A DNA stretch of 64,000 nucleotides from Vicinamibacterales bacterium (GTDB lineage: Bacteria; Acidobacteriota; Vicinamibacteria; Vicinamibacterales; UBA2999), in contig JAWKHS010000018.1 of assembly GCA_041394705.1 (NCBI GenBank), forward strand, positions 62,001 through 126,000. The letters are read 5' to 3'. Shown piece after piece: positions 26,875-35,699 of the stretch. Each line of letters starts with the position of its first letter. Position 1 is the stretch's first letter. The notes beneath the pieces were generated by a model. It worked only from the letters and a program-made list of their open reading frames with translations, was not told where the DNA came from and did no database searches. The position numbers and the translations under genes were made by a program.

Positions 26875-28698
26875 CTACTGGACGGCCTGGAGCAGCTCGT
26901 CCACCGTCTCGGGCTCGTCGAGCGAGCGCCCCACCGAGAGCCGGGCGCACATGCGCGCGTAGAGGGGGTTCGAGGCGAGCAGCTCGTCGTGCGTGCCCGC
27001 GGCGGCGAGGCGTCCCTCGTGCAGCACGAGGATGCGGTCGGCGTCGCGGATGGTGGACAGGCGGTGGGCGATGACGATCGTCGTCCGGCCGGCGCGGAGG
27101 GCCTTGAGCGCCGAGAAGACCGCCTCCTCCGACAGCGCGTCGAGCGCCGAGGTGGGCTCGTCGAGGATCAGGATGCGGGCGTCCTTCAGGAGCGCCCGCG
27201 CGATGCCGAGCCGCTGGCGTTCTCCGCCCGACAGCGTCGCGCCGGCCTCGGCGAGCGGCGTGTCGTAGCCGTGGGGCAGCCGCGTCACGAAGGGTTCCAC
27301 GTGCGCCGCGCGTCCGGCGGCGGCCACCTCCTCGTCGGTCGCGTCGAGACGCCCGTAGCGGATGTTGTCGGCGATGGTGCCGCCGAAGAGCACGGGCTCC
27401 TGCGGCACGAGCGCGATCTGTTCCCGGAGCGATCGCAGCGAGTAGGCGGTCACGTCCAGGCCGTCCACCAGCACCCGGCCGCCCGACGGCGTGAAGAACC
27501 GGGGCAGGAGGCTGACGAGCGTGGTCTTGCCGGCGCCCGTCAGGCCCACGACGGCCACGAGCTCGCCGGGCCGTGCGGCGAAGCTCACGTCGTCGAGGAT
27601 CGTCCGTCCGTCGTCGTAGGCGAAGCGGACGTGCTCGTAGCGGACCTCGCCGGCGACGCCGGCCGCGTCGAGGCCCGACTCCGGATCCGCGGCCTCGGGC
27701 TCCAGCGCCAGGATCTCGCGGACCCGCCGCGCGCCCGCGACCGCCTGCTGCAGCGTGCCGGTCGTGTGGGCGATGGCCGAGAGCGGGTTGTACACCGCGG
27801 CCAGGTACGCCAGCACGACGAGGAGCGCGCCCACGGTGAGCGTGCCGTCGAGCACGTGCAGCCCGCCGACGATCAGGATGAGCGCCGTCCCGACGATCGT
27901 GGACGAGCCGAGGGCGATGGCGAACCACGACTCCTGCCAGGTCAGCCGGAGCCGCGCCCGCATGGTCTCGTCGCCGAGCCGCGTGAAGCGCGCGATCTCG
28001 TGCCGTTCGCGCGCGAAGCTCTTGACCACGCGGATCGACGTGAGCATCTCGAACATCCGCTCCACGAGCGAGGACTCGAGCTGCTTGACCCGCTCCGCGC
28101 GGTCCACCATCCGCGAGGCGTAGTAGCGCAGCGACAGGAACAGCAGCGGCACGACGCTGAGGGAGAGGAGCGCCAGCGTCGGATCGAGGCGGACGAGGAT
28201 GGCGAACATCACGCCGAGCTTCAGCGCCGCGGTGGCCACCGGGAACAGGCCCCCGATGGCGAGGTCGTTGATGCAGTAGGCGTCCGCGTCGAGACGGTAG
28301 ACCGCGTCGGCGGTGCGGGCCGTCACGTGGTGCCGCAGGCCGAGCGCCAGCAGTCGCTCCACGAGACGGTGGCGCAGGTCGTAGAGGATGCGCTGGCCCG
28401 TGTCCACCTGGAGCTGGGTATGGAACAGCGTGGCGACCTCGCTCGCCAGGCTCAGGACGAGGCCGGCCAGCGCCACCGCCACGAGAAGCGCCGCCGGGCG
28501 GCCGCCGAGCAGCGACGCGGCGAGGCCCGCCAGCGGCCACCCCAGCGGCTGGCCGCCGAGCACGTTGTCCACGACCGTCTTGAGGGGCCACGGCGCGAGC
28601 GCGCTCAGGCCGACTTCGAGCACGGCCAGCCCGGCGATGCCGGCGACCCTGGCCTTGTAGGGACGCAGGAACGACAGCGTCCAGGCCGTCAACGTCAC
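26875..28698 (-). CDS. ABC transporter, fused permease-ATPase (exporter type)
   Basis: A 607-residue half-transporter of the MsbA/lipid- or peptide-export class. Six helices lie in about 15-310 and the ATPase in about 345-580, with Walker A GLTGAGKTTL, Q loop VPQEPVLFGGTI, signature LSGGERQRLGIAR, Walker B ILILDEPTSALD and the H loop VIAHRLSTI. It should work as a homodimer in the inner membrane. The GTG at 28698 overlaps the stop of the hydrolase-GT2 fusion (GTGA). Its place between glycosyltransferases suggests it flips or exports the operon's lipid-linked glycan. Confidence 0.92.
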   Translation of the reverse strand: MTLTAWTLSFLRPYKARVAGIAGLAVLEVGLSALAPWPLKTVVDNVLGGQPLGWPLAGLAASLLGGRPAALLVAVALAGLVLSLASEVATLFHTQLQVDTGQRILYDLRHRLVERLLALGLRHHVTARTADAVYRLDADAYCINDLAIGGLFPVATAALKLGVMFAILVRLDPTLALLSLSVVPLLFLSLRYYASRMVDRAERVKQLESSLVERMFEMLTSIRVVKSFARERHEIARFTRLGDETMRARLRLTWQESWFAIALGSSTIVGTALILIVGGLHVLDGTLTVGALLVVLAYLAAVYNPLSAIAHTTGTLQQAVAGARRVREILALEPEAADPESGLDAAGVAGEVRYEHVRFAYDDGRTILDDVSFAARPGELVAVVGLTGAGKTTLVSLLPRFFTPSGGRVLVDGLDVTAYSLRSLREQIALVPQEPVLFGGTIADNIRYGRLDATDEEVAAAGRAAHVEPFVTRLPHGYDTPLAEAGATLSGGERQRLGIARALLKDARILILDEPTSALDALSEEAVFSALKALRAGRTTIVIAHRLSTIRDADRILVLHEGRLAAAGTHDELLASNPLYARMCARLSVGRSLDEPETVDELLQAVQ

Positions 28699-31667
28699 GC
28701 CGTCGCCCTCGGCGCGCGCGGCCGGTCGCGGGTCACGCGCGGTTGCCGCGGCTTGGCGCGGTGCTCCGGCACCCGCGGCGCCGCGCCGCCGGCCTTGGCG
28801 GGCGGGACCGGCTGGAGCCGGGCCGGTGCGTTCGCCGCGTCCGCGTCCCGATCCGGGGCCGGGTGGACCAGCGGCGCCGGCGCCGCCGGCCGCGGCGCGG
28901 CGGAGCGGACCGTGGCGAAGTCCTGCGAGAGGAGGAAGCCGCCGACGACGGCGCTCGAGGCGAGCAGCGCGAGGAACATCGTGGCCTGGCTCTTGTGCAG
29001 GGCCGTCGTCGGACGCCACGTGACGCGGGCCCCGGCCCCCGAGCCGGCCAGGGGCAGGAGCGCCCAGCGCGACGCCACGCGTGCCAGGCCGAGGTCGACG
29101 ACGGCCACCGAGCGCGTGGTCTGCCATGCCGCCGCCGCCAGGGTGAGGGCCGCGCCCGCCACGGCGGCCGCGCTGACCCACGGCCACCTGAGCGCGATGG
29201 CGGCGCTCGTGGTCGCCATCGCGAGCGCGGCGAGCGCGAGCGCGCCGACCATTCCCCGCACGCTCGGCTGCAGCCGTGCGGCGACGCGCAGCAGGCACCG
29301 GCCCTCGGCGTGTTCCTCGACCAGCGCGCGGACGTGCAGCCAGCCCCAGCGGCCGATGGCGAGGCTGACGTCGCGGTCCGCGTGCCAGCCGTCGTCGACG
29401 TCGACGCGTGGTGCCGGCCGCGAGGCCCGGAGCGCGGCCGTCAGCGCCGTGAGCACCGCGGTCTTGTCGATCCAGGTCTCGCTCCAGAACGACCAGACGG
29501 CCGTGCCGCCGATCTGGAGCCGCGCGGCTGCCTTCGCGCTCCAGGGCGAGGGCACGGGCGCCTTCCACGTCTGGCTCACGGCCGGTGCGGCCGGCACGAC
29601 CGCCGGCGGCGAGAGCAGCCCGCGCAGGCGGCCGCGGGCGCGCGCGATCGGTTGCAGCAGGTGCAGCCACGCGATGAGCGCCCGGTAGGCGAGCGTGGTC
29701 CGCCACCGGGGCCACGCGCCGATGGACGGCGCGCTCGCGAGGTCCGAGCGCCACGCGAAGACGAGACAGCGCCACAGCGTGATGGCCCATCCCGCCGCGC
29801 CGAGGCCTGCCACCAGCACGGCCGCGTCGCCCGGATGCGCGAGGCGGCCGGCCAGTCCCGCCAGCAGGAGCAGCGTCGCCCCGATCATCCACGCGGGCGA
29901 GTGGGGCAGGAACTGGAGGGGATGGCAGTCGGTGCTGTAGACCGACGGGAACGCCGCCGTCCCCCACACGCCGGAGTTCACCCGCCGCCCCGCCAGCGAG
30001 CGGACGAACGGCAGCGGGCTGTAGATGCGGCCGCGCCACAGCGCCTGGCCGCTCAGGAACTTCTCGGGATGGTGGGCATCGAGCCAGATTTCGCCCTCGC
30101 CGTAGCCGACCTGCTGACGCCAGTACGCGCCGACGGTCCGGCGGTGGTGGTGCCAGACGAGGGCCGCGGGCGCGAAGCCGATCGCGCGGCCGCTGGCCTG
30201 GAGGCGCCAGCAGATGTCCACGTCGTCGCCGGCCCTGAGGAACACCGGGTTGAAGCCGCCGATGGCCGTCAGCGCGTCCTTCGTGAAGGCCATGTTGCAG
30301 CCGGGCACGTGCTCGGCGATGCGGTCGTCCAGCAGCACGTGCGTCGGCCCGCCGGGCGCGCGCGCCACGGCCTGCGCCACCCACGGATCGTCGTGCGGCA
30401 CCACGTTCGGCCCGCCCGAGGCCGCCATCCCGTCCGACAGCATCGGCTGCACGAGGAAGGTCAGCCAGTCGGGATCGACCCTGACGTCGGCATCGGTGTA
30501 GGCGACGATCTCGCCGGCGGCCCGCGCGAGCCCGATGTTGCGGGCGGCGGAGAGGCCCCCGTTGGGCACCGACAGCACCGTGACGCCGGATGCGCGACGC
30601 GCGATGGCGGCGGTCGCGTCGGTGGACCCGTCGTCGACGACGATCACCTCGACCCTCGGGTAGGTGAGCGCCGCGAGCGACGTCAGGCAGTCCTCGAGCG
30701 TGTCGGCCGCGTTGTAGGCGCAGACGACGACCGACACCATTGGCCACGCCGCCCGCTCGGTTTCGGCGAACGGCGCGTCCGCGAACGCCGCGCCGACGGC
30801 CGTCAGCGCCGGCTTCGGCCGGCGCTGGGCGTCGACGAGCCCGAACGCCCAGTCGCAGACGTCGTGTCCGCCGCGCCACCACTCGTCGGTCCACGAGAAG
30901 GCCACGGCTCCCGCCGCGCCCTCGGCGAACGCGGTGCGCACGTGCGTCGCCGTGATGCGTGCCTGCCCGTCGAGGCCCTCGCGGAGGCTGTCGGCGCCCG
31001 CTTCGGCCAGCAGCAGCGGCTTGTGGCCGGCGATGTGCTGCAGGCGCTGGAGGTACGCGCGCAGATCGGCCTCGCGGTGGAGGTAGACGTTGAACGCGCA
31101 CACGTCGAACGCCTCGACGTCGAGGTATTCGGTGGGCGGAAAGTTGACGTAGGTGAGGAGCGCGTCGGGGGCCGCGTCCTTGGCCGCGTCGTACAGGCCG
31201 CGCAGGAAGCGCTCCACGCGGCGGTGGCCGTGCCAGCGGACGACCCCGGGCGGGATCTCGTTGCCGACCGCCACGAGCAGCGTCGCCGGATGCGCCGCCA
31301 GGCGTCGTGTCGCCGCGACCACGTCGCGCCGGATCTCGCGCGCGAGCGCGGCGTCGTCGAGAAACGCGAGGTGCTGCGCCCACGGCACCCCGGCCATCAC
31401 GCGCAGGCCGTGCGCGGCGGCCGCGTCGAGGACGCGCGCCGGCGGCACGGTGTAGGTGCGGACGGTGTTGAGCCCGGCGGCCGCCATCGCGGCGAAGTCG
31501 TCGCGGACGCGCGCGTCCGCCGGGAACTGTTCGCCGGCGGCGTCGGGCGCGAACGTGCCGTAGGCGACGCCCTTGATCGGGAATCGCCGTCCCCCGACGT
31601 CGAGGTACTTGCCGCGGACACGTGGTGCGGGATGCATGCTGCGAACGCGGGGGGACCGATCGGCCAT
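28695..31667 (-). CDS. Glycoside hydrolase (TIM barrel)-GT2 glycosyltransferase fusion with membrane helices
   Basis: A 990-residue first gene of the operon. Residues about 18-300 form a GH2/GH5-like barrel: FPIKGVAYGTFAP at the start, the acid/base Glu in VAVGNEIPPG, and the nucleophile-side Glu in LLLAEAGADS. A GT2 domain begins at 310 (SVVVCAYNAADTLEDCL), with VDDGSTDATA, the DxD in AYTDADVRVDP, and GDDVDICWRLQ. After it come membrane helices (about 590-640), a cytoplasmic stretch, and more helices (about 805-850 and 895-915). The C-terminus is Pro/Arg-rich. The barrel has no signal peptide, so it may be cytoplasmic. The fusion suggests coordinated trimming or chain control during synthesis. 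ATG 31667 is used; ATG 31637 is also possible. Confidence 0.85.
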   Translation of the reverse strand: MADRSPRVRSMHPAPRVRGKYLDVGGRRFPIKGVAYGTFAPDAAGEQFPADARVRDDFAAMAAAGLNTVRTYTVPPARVLDAAAAHGLRVMAGVPWAQHLAFLDDAALAREIRRDVVAATRRLAAHPATLLVAVGNEIPPGVVRWHGHRRVERFLRGLYDAAKDAAPDALLTYVNFPPTEYLDVEAFDVCAFNVYLHREADLRAYLQRLQHIAGHKPLLLAEAGADSLREGLDGQARITATHVRTAFAEGAAGAVAFSWTDEWWRGGHDVCDWAFGLVDAQRRPKPALTAVGAAFADAPFAETERAAWPMVSVVVCAYNAADTLEDCLTSLAALTYPRVEVIVVDDGSTDATAAIARRASGVTVLSVPNGGLSAARNIGLARAAGEIVAYTDADVRVDPDWLTFLVQPMLSDGMAASGGPNVVPHDDPWVAQAVARAPGGPTHVLLDDRIAEHVPGCNMAFTKDALTAIGGFNPVFLRAGDDVDICWRLQASGRAIGFAPAALVWHHHRRTVGAYWRQQVGYGEGEIWLDAHHPEKFLSGQALWRGRIYSPLPFVRSLAGRRVNSGVWGTAAFPSVYSTDCHPLQFLPHSPAWMIGATLLLLAGLAGRLAHPGDAAVLVAGLGAAGWAITLWRCLVFAWRSDLASAPSIGAWPRWRTTLAYRALIAWLHLLQPIARARGRLRGLLSPPAVVPAAPAVSQTWKAPVPSPWSAKAAARLQIGGTAVWSFWSETWIDKTAVLTALTAALRASRPAPRVDVDDGWHADRDVSLAIGRWGWLHVRALVEEHAEGRCLLRVAARLQPSVRGMVGALALAALAMATTSAAIALRWPWVSAAAVAGAALTLAAAAWQTTRSVAVVDLGLARVASRWALLPLAGSGAGARVTWRPTTALHKSQATMFLALLASSAVVGGFLLSQDFATVRSAAPRPAAPAPLVHPAPDRDADAANAPARLQPVPPAKAGGAAPRVPEHRAKPRQPRVTRDRPRAPRATA

Positions 31668-31698
31668 GTTACTTCCGCGCCCCGCCGCGAGGGAACGG

Positions 31699-31717
31699 GG
31701 CGCCCGCGGCGGGCGCC
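31699..31717. other. Hairpin in the divergent region 31668-31823
   Basis: GGCGCCCG (31699-31706), CGG loop, CGGGCGCC (31710-31717): a perfect 8-bp stem between the divergent starts of the glycan operon and the SGNH gene. A second small inverted repeat (CTGTC/GACAG, 31722-31737) adjoins it. A possible -10 for the plus-strand gene is TAGACT at 31805-31810; I see no matching -35 and no clear promoter for the minus strand. Confidence 0.35.
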
Positions 31718-31823
31718 GCGCCTGTCAGCCACGACAGAAACCCGTCGCGTCCGCGGTTGTCATGGACGCCGGGGCCCCGCCGCCGGGTGGCCGCGCCGGC
31801 GCTGTAGACTGCCGCCACCCGCG

Positions 31824-33560
31824 ATGCCGATGGCCCTCCGCGCCCGCACGATCCTCCCGGCGCTGCTGTTCGCGCTGACGAGCCACGCCGTGGTGCACCC
31901 GGCGTTCCGGCCCGTGGCCGTGCGCGGCACGCTGAACGGGGCGTCGGGCCGGCTCGAGGTGACGCTCGGGGAGGCCGAGCCCCTGTTCCTCGAGTACGAG
32001 GTGGTGGTGCGCGGCGGCGGTGAGGCCCGGCTGGCCGTCACCTGGAACGGCGCCGCGGTCGACGTCCCGCAGCCCGGTGCCGCGTACCTCACCGAGCACG
32101 CGATCGTGGTCCTCCCCGTCGAGGCGACACGGGCCGGCGCCAACCACCTCGAGGTCCGCCTGGAGGACGCCGATGCCGCCGGCTTCGAGATGCGGGCGCG
32201 CGTGCACAACTACTACGGCATCGCGCCGGACGTGCCGCGCGCGGCGATCGTCGGCGACGCCGCGGCCCGGCGCCGCGCCCGGACCCTGCCGCTCTGGCAG
32301 CACGCGGCCATGCTGTCGGCGCTCGCGTTGTCCGGCGCCGCGCTCGCGCGCCTGGCGACGGCGACGCTGGGCGCGCCGTGGGGGGGCGTCGCCATCCTCG
32401 CCGGCCCCGGAGCGGCCCTGGCGTATTCGGCGGCGACGCCCCTCCATGTCTGGCTGTCGCTCCCGGCCCTCGCGGTCGTGACCCTGGCGCCGTGGCTGGC
32501 GGCGCTGGGCGTCGCGGCGGCGGTCCGGCGCCCGCGTCCCGTGGCCACCGCCGCCCTCCTGGCCGTGGTGACGTTCGGGTCGGTGGAGATCGCCCTGCGC
32601 CTCTTCAACGCGGTGCGTCCCTCGTTCGTCTTCTACGCCGACGGCTACAACCGGTTTCGCGGGCAGCCGGGGGGCCGGCACTTCGACGACGTCTTCAACC
32701 AGCGCGGCTTCAACGACGTCGAGCGCTCCGTCGCGCGGCCGCCCGCGGTCACCCGCCGGATCGTGGCGCTCGGCGATTCGTTCGCCGTCGGCGTCGTGCC
32801 GCGGTCCGGCAACTACCTGCGGCTCGTCGAGCAGGCGCTCGGGCCGCCGGGGACGGTCGAGGTCGTCAACCTGGGCGTCGCCGGCACCGAGCCGAGGGAC
32901 TACCTGGCGGTCCTCGTGGACGAGGGCCTGGCCTACCGGCCCGACGTGGTGCTCGTGACCTTCTTCGTGGGCAACGACTTCGAGACGCGCGCGCCGCGGC
33001 TGATCGAGCGGTCGTACGTGCTCACGCTGGGGCGTGCGCTGTGGCGGCTGGGGACGGCGCGCAGCCTGGCCGGCGCGGCCGGCGACGGTCCTGCCGCCTA
33101 CGTGGACGACGCGCCGTCGATGCCGCGCGATCGGTTCCTCGAGATCAGCGTCGAGCGCGCGTGGATATACCAACGAGACAGCCGCCGGCTCCCGGCGGCC
33201 GTGACGCGCGCGGCGGACCTGCTCGCCACGATGCGCGATCTCGCCAGGTCGGCCGACGCGGAGTTCCTGGTGGCCATCGCGCCCGACGAGGTCCAGGTGG
33301 ATGCCGGGCTCCGGGCAGCGGTGGCCGCGGCCCTTCGCGTGGGCGTCGAGACCCTGGACGTCGGGCAGCCCGACCGTCTGCTGGCGGCCGCCCTCGCCGA
33401 GCGCGGCATCGCCACGGCAGACCTGCTGCCGGCATTCCAGTCCGCCGCCGGCGGCGAGCGCCTCTACAAGCCCCGGGACACGCACTGGAACCTGGCGGGC
33501 AACCGGCTGGCCGCGGCGGCGCTCGCCCGCGCACTCGACGCGGCCGCGGATGCCCAGTGA
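31824..33560 (+). CDS. Membrane-anchored SGNH-hydrolase-like protein
   Basis: A 578-residue protein. The N-terminus has a signal or anchor helix (about 7-25), then a beta-rich domain (about 30-130: VRGTLNGASGRLEVTLGEAE), three membrane helices (about 155-260), and a C-terminal SGNH domain (about 300-575). The SGNH blocks are present: IVALGDSFAVGVV (block I Ser), NLGVAGTEPRDY (Gly), FFVGNDFETR (Asn) and RDTHWNLAGN (Asp/His). Such domains act as esterases or O-acetyltransferases on glycans. It diverges from the glycan operon and belongs to its theme. Start at ATG 31824; ATG 31830 is an alternative. Confidence 0.8.
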   Translation: MPMALRARTILPALLFALTSHAVVHPAFRPVAVRGTLNGASGRLEVTLGEAEPLFLEYEVVVRGGGEARLAVTWNGAAVDVPQPGAAYLTEHAIVVLPVEATRAGANHLEVRLEDADAAGFEMRARVHNYYGIAPDVPRAAIVGDAAARRRARTLPLWQHAAMLSALALSGAALARLATATLGAPWGGVAILAGPGAALAYSAATPLHVWLSLPALAVVTLAPWLAALGVAAAVRRPRPVATAALLAVVTFGSVEIALRLFNAVRPSFVFYADGYNRFRGQPGGRHFDDVFNQRGFNDVERSVARPPAVTRRIVALGDSFAVGVVPRSGNYLRLVEQALGPPGTVEVVNLGVAGTEPRDYLAVLVDEGLAYRPDVVLVTFFVGNDFETRAPRLIERSYVLTLGRALWRLGTARSLAGAAGDGPAAYVDDAPSMPRDRFLEISVERAWIYQRDSRRLPAAVTRAADLLATMRDLARSADAEFLVAIAPDEVQVDAGLRAAVAAALRVGVETLDVGQPDRLLAAALAERGIATADLLPAFQSAAGGERLYKPRDTHWNLAGNRLAAAALARALDAAADAQ

Positions 33561-33732
33561 GCGTGCGCACCGCGGTTTTCGCGGGAGCCGGGGAAGATCC
33601 CTCCCCCCGCGCGCCGCCGGTCTGCGGTTCGGGCATAATTCGTCCGGTTCGGCTGGCGGGACGCGTGGCGCAAGGCTTGCTCCGGTCGCCGTGGGGGTGA
33701 TCGGCGCCTGATCGTTCCCGGGCTTGGACTGG

Positions 33733-33754
33733 CCGCCGGCACCTCGGCCGGCGG
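33733..33754 (+). promoter_or_regulatory. Leader hairpin before the cytochrome operon
   Basis: CCGCCGGC (33733-33740), six-base loop, GCCGGCGG (33747-33754): a perfect 8-bp stem ending just before the ribosome site (GAGGA) of the cytochrome c gene at 33768. In the rest of the 207-base gap (33561-33767), CATAAT near 33635 could be a -10 element but no good -35 stands before it. Confidence 0.4.
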
Positions 33755-33767
33755 AAAGCGAGGACGT

Positions 33768-34103
33768 ATGCGGATTGTCATGTGGACGGCGCTGGCGGTG
33801 GCGGGCCTTCACCTGGGGGCCACCGCGGCCGCGGCGCAGAGCCCCGCCGAGAAGGGCCAGCAGCTCTTCACCGCACAACGGTGCACCATGTGCCATGCCG
33901 TCGCCGGCAAGGGCAACGCAAAGGGCCCGCTCGACGGCGTCGCGGCGAAGTACAAGGCCGACGAGCTGAAGCAGTGGCTCGTGGCACCGGCCGACATGGC
34001 CGCCAAGCACAACGCCACGCGCAAGCCCGCGATGCGCGACTTCTCGAAGCTGCCGGCCGCGGACCTCGACGCCCTCGTCGCCTATCTGCAGACCTTGAAA
34101 TGA
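33768..34103 (+). CDS. Monohaem cytochrome c
   Basis: A 111-residue periplasmic class I cytochrome. A signal peptide ends near residue 23 (TAAAAQ). The single haem site is CTMCH at about 39-43, and a distal Met is available in KPAMRDFSKLP, followed by the usual C-terminal helix LDALVAYLQTLK. Its TGA overlaps the Rieske gene's ATG by 4 bases, so it is part of the quinol-oxidising complex operon, probably as electron acceptor or bound subunit. Confidence 0.92.
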   Translation: MRIVMWTALAVAGLHLGATAAAAQSPAEKGQQLFTAQRCTMCHAVAGKGNAKGPLDGVAAKYKADELKQWLVAPADMAAKHNATRKPAMRDFSKLPAADLDALVAYLQTLK

Positions 34104-34555
34104 CGGCCGACCGTCCGCCGGTCGCCCGTCGCACCCTGCTCGACTGGCTGCTCGGGCTGGGTGTCGGATCGACGGGACTGGCCGTGCTCCAACCCGTGCG
34201 GCGCTTCCTCGTGCCCCCGAAGGGCGGCGAGGCGGAGACCGAAAGCGCCGTCGCGGCGCAGCTCAACGAGCTGCCGCCGAACTCCGGCAAGGTGTTCCCC
34301 TTCGGCAGCCGCCCGGCCATCGTCGTCCGGACGCCCGACGGGGAGCTCCGCGCGTTCAGCGCCGTCTGCACGCACCTCGACTGCACCGTGCAGTACAAGG
34401 CGGACACCTCGCAGCTCTGGTGCGCCTGCCATAACGGCATCTACGACCTGGCCGGGAACAACGTGTCCGGGCCTCCGCCTCGTCCCCTGGAGGCGCTGAA
34501 GGTCAACGTGCGAGGGGAGGCCGGGCGCGAGGAAGTGGTCGTCTCGCGCACCTGA
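34100..34555 (+). CDS. Rieske iron-sulfur protein of a bc/b6f-type complex
   Basis: A 151-residue protein with an N-terminal membrane anchor or Tat-like segment (RRTLLDWLLGLGVGSTGLAV) and a soluble Rieske fold. The 2Fe-2S ligands are in VCTHLDC and CACHNGIY (two Cys and two His), and the extra Cys pair for the stabilising disulfide is present. It takes electrons from quinol at the Qo site and passes them to cytochrome c. The start overlaps the cytochrome c stop (ATGA); its own stop overlaps the cytochrome b start (TGATG). Confidence 0.94.
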   Translation: MTADRPPVARRTLLDWLLGLGVGSTGLAVLQPVRRFLVPPKGGEAETESAVAAQLNELPPNSGKVFPFGSRPAIVVRTPDGELRAFSAVCTHLDCTVQYKADTSQLWCACHNGIYDLAGNNVSGPPPRPLEALKVNVRGEAGREEVVVSRT

Positions 34556-35679
34556 TGCCGCGTAGCGGAGACACGGGCATGACTCCACCCTCCACGTCCT
34601 GGGGAGCCCGCACGGCGGCGTGGCTCGAGGCGCGGTACGACCTGAGCGGCCTCCTGCGCTTCCTGGCGAAGAAGCGCGTGCCGCAGCACCGGCACACGAT
34701 CTGGTACTACCTCGGCGGCATGACGCTCTTCCTGTTCCTGGTGCAGGTGGCGAGCGGCATCCTGCTGCTGCTGTACTACCGCCCGAGCGCGGCCGAAGCC
34801 TACGAGAGCGTGCAGTTCATCGTCACGCGCGTCGAGTTCGGATGGCTCGTGCGCAACGTCCACTCGTGGTCGGCCAACCTGCTCATCGCCGTGGCCGCCG
34901 CGCACATGGTCAGCGTGCTCTTCATGCGCGCCTACCGGCGGCCGCGCGAGCTCACCTGGATCACGGGGGCCCTGCTCCTGTTCCTCATGCTCGGCTTCGG
35001 CTTCAGCGGCTACCTGCTGCCGTGGAACGAGCTGGCGTTCTTCGCGACCAAGGTCGGCACCGGCATCGCCGGGGCCGTGCCCGTCGTGGGCGCCGACCTC
35101 GTCCGGATGCTCCGTGGCGGCGACGACGTGACGGGCGCCACGCTCTCGCGTTTCTTCGGCATCCACGTCGCCATCCTGCCCGCCATCACGACGGTGCTGC
35201 TCGGCGTGCACCTGCTCTTCGTGCAGACGCAGGGCATGAGCGTGCCGCCGGGCGTGGAGCGCCGGGTGGCGGCCGGGGAGCGCCTCAAGCAGATGCCGTT
35301 CTTCCCCAACTTCGCCCTGCGCGACGTGGTGGGGTGGTACATCGCGCTGGCGCTGCTCGCGGCGCTGGCGGCGTTCTCGCCGTGGGAGCTCGGCGTGAAG
35401 GCCGATGCCTTCGCGCCCGTCCCGCCGGGGATCCGGCCCGAATGGTATTTCCTGGCGCCGTTCCAGATTCTGAAGATGCTGCCGAGCCACATCCTCGGCA
35501 TCGAGGGGGAACAGGTCGGCGTGCTCGGATTCAGCCTGCTGGCCGCGGCGTTCGTGGTCCTGCCGTTCATCGACAGCGGCGCCAACGAGGGACGGCCGAG
35601 CCGCATCATCACCTGGGGCGCCCTCGTCGTCCTCGTCCTGCTGGCCGTGATGACGGTGGTGGGATACGTGCTGGCTTGA
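34555..35679 (+). CDS. Cytochrome b (b6 and subunit IV fused)
   Basis: A 374-residue membrane cytochrome. Two bis-His haem pairs are visible: HSWSANLLIAVAAAH with 13 residues between the histidines, and HVAILPAITTVLLGVH with 14, the 13/14 spacing typical of b6-type proteins. The Qo-site motif PEWY is present (IRPEWYFLAPFQ) in the subunit-IV-like C-terminal half, so the two parts are fused. A hydrophilic N-terminus (1-45) precedes the first helix. The ATG at 34555 overlaps the Rieske stop by one base; ATG 34579 is an alternative start. Confidence 0.94.
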   Translation: MPRSGDTGMTPPSTSWGARTAAWLEARYDLSGLLRFLAKKRVPQHRHTIWYYLGGMTLFLFLVQVASGILLLLYYRPSAAEAYESVQFIVTRVEFGWLVRNVHSWSANLLIAVAAAHMVSVLFMRAYRRPRELTWITGALLLFLMLGFGFSGYLLPWNELAFFATKVGTGIAGAVPVVGADLVRMLRGGDDVTGATLSRFFGIHVAILPAITTVLLGVHLLFVQTQGMSVPPGVERRVAAGERLKQMPFFPNFALRDVVGWYIALALLAALAAFSPWELGVKADAFAPVPPGIRPEWYFLAPFQILKMLPSHILGIEGEQVGVLGFSLLAAAFVVLPFIDSGANEGRPSRIITWGALVVLVLLAVMTVVGYVLA

Positions 35680-35699
35680 GGTCCCCGTCGAGGCGCGTC

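Noticed and set aside
28743..31823. Plus-strand frame running opposite the hydrolase-GT2 gene and into the SGNH gene
   Set aside because: The first 1027 codons are an antisense shadow; the real SGNH gene begins at 31824 where a signal helix starts.
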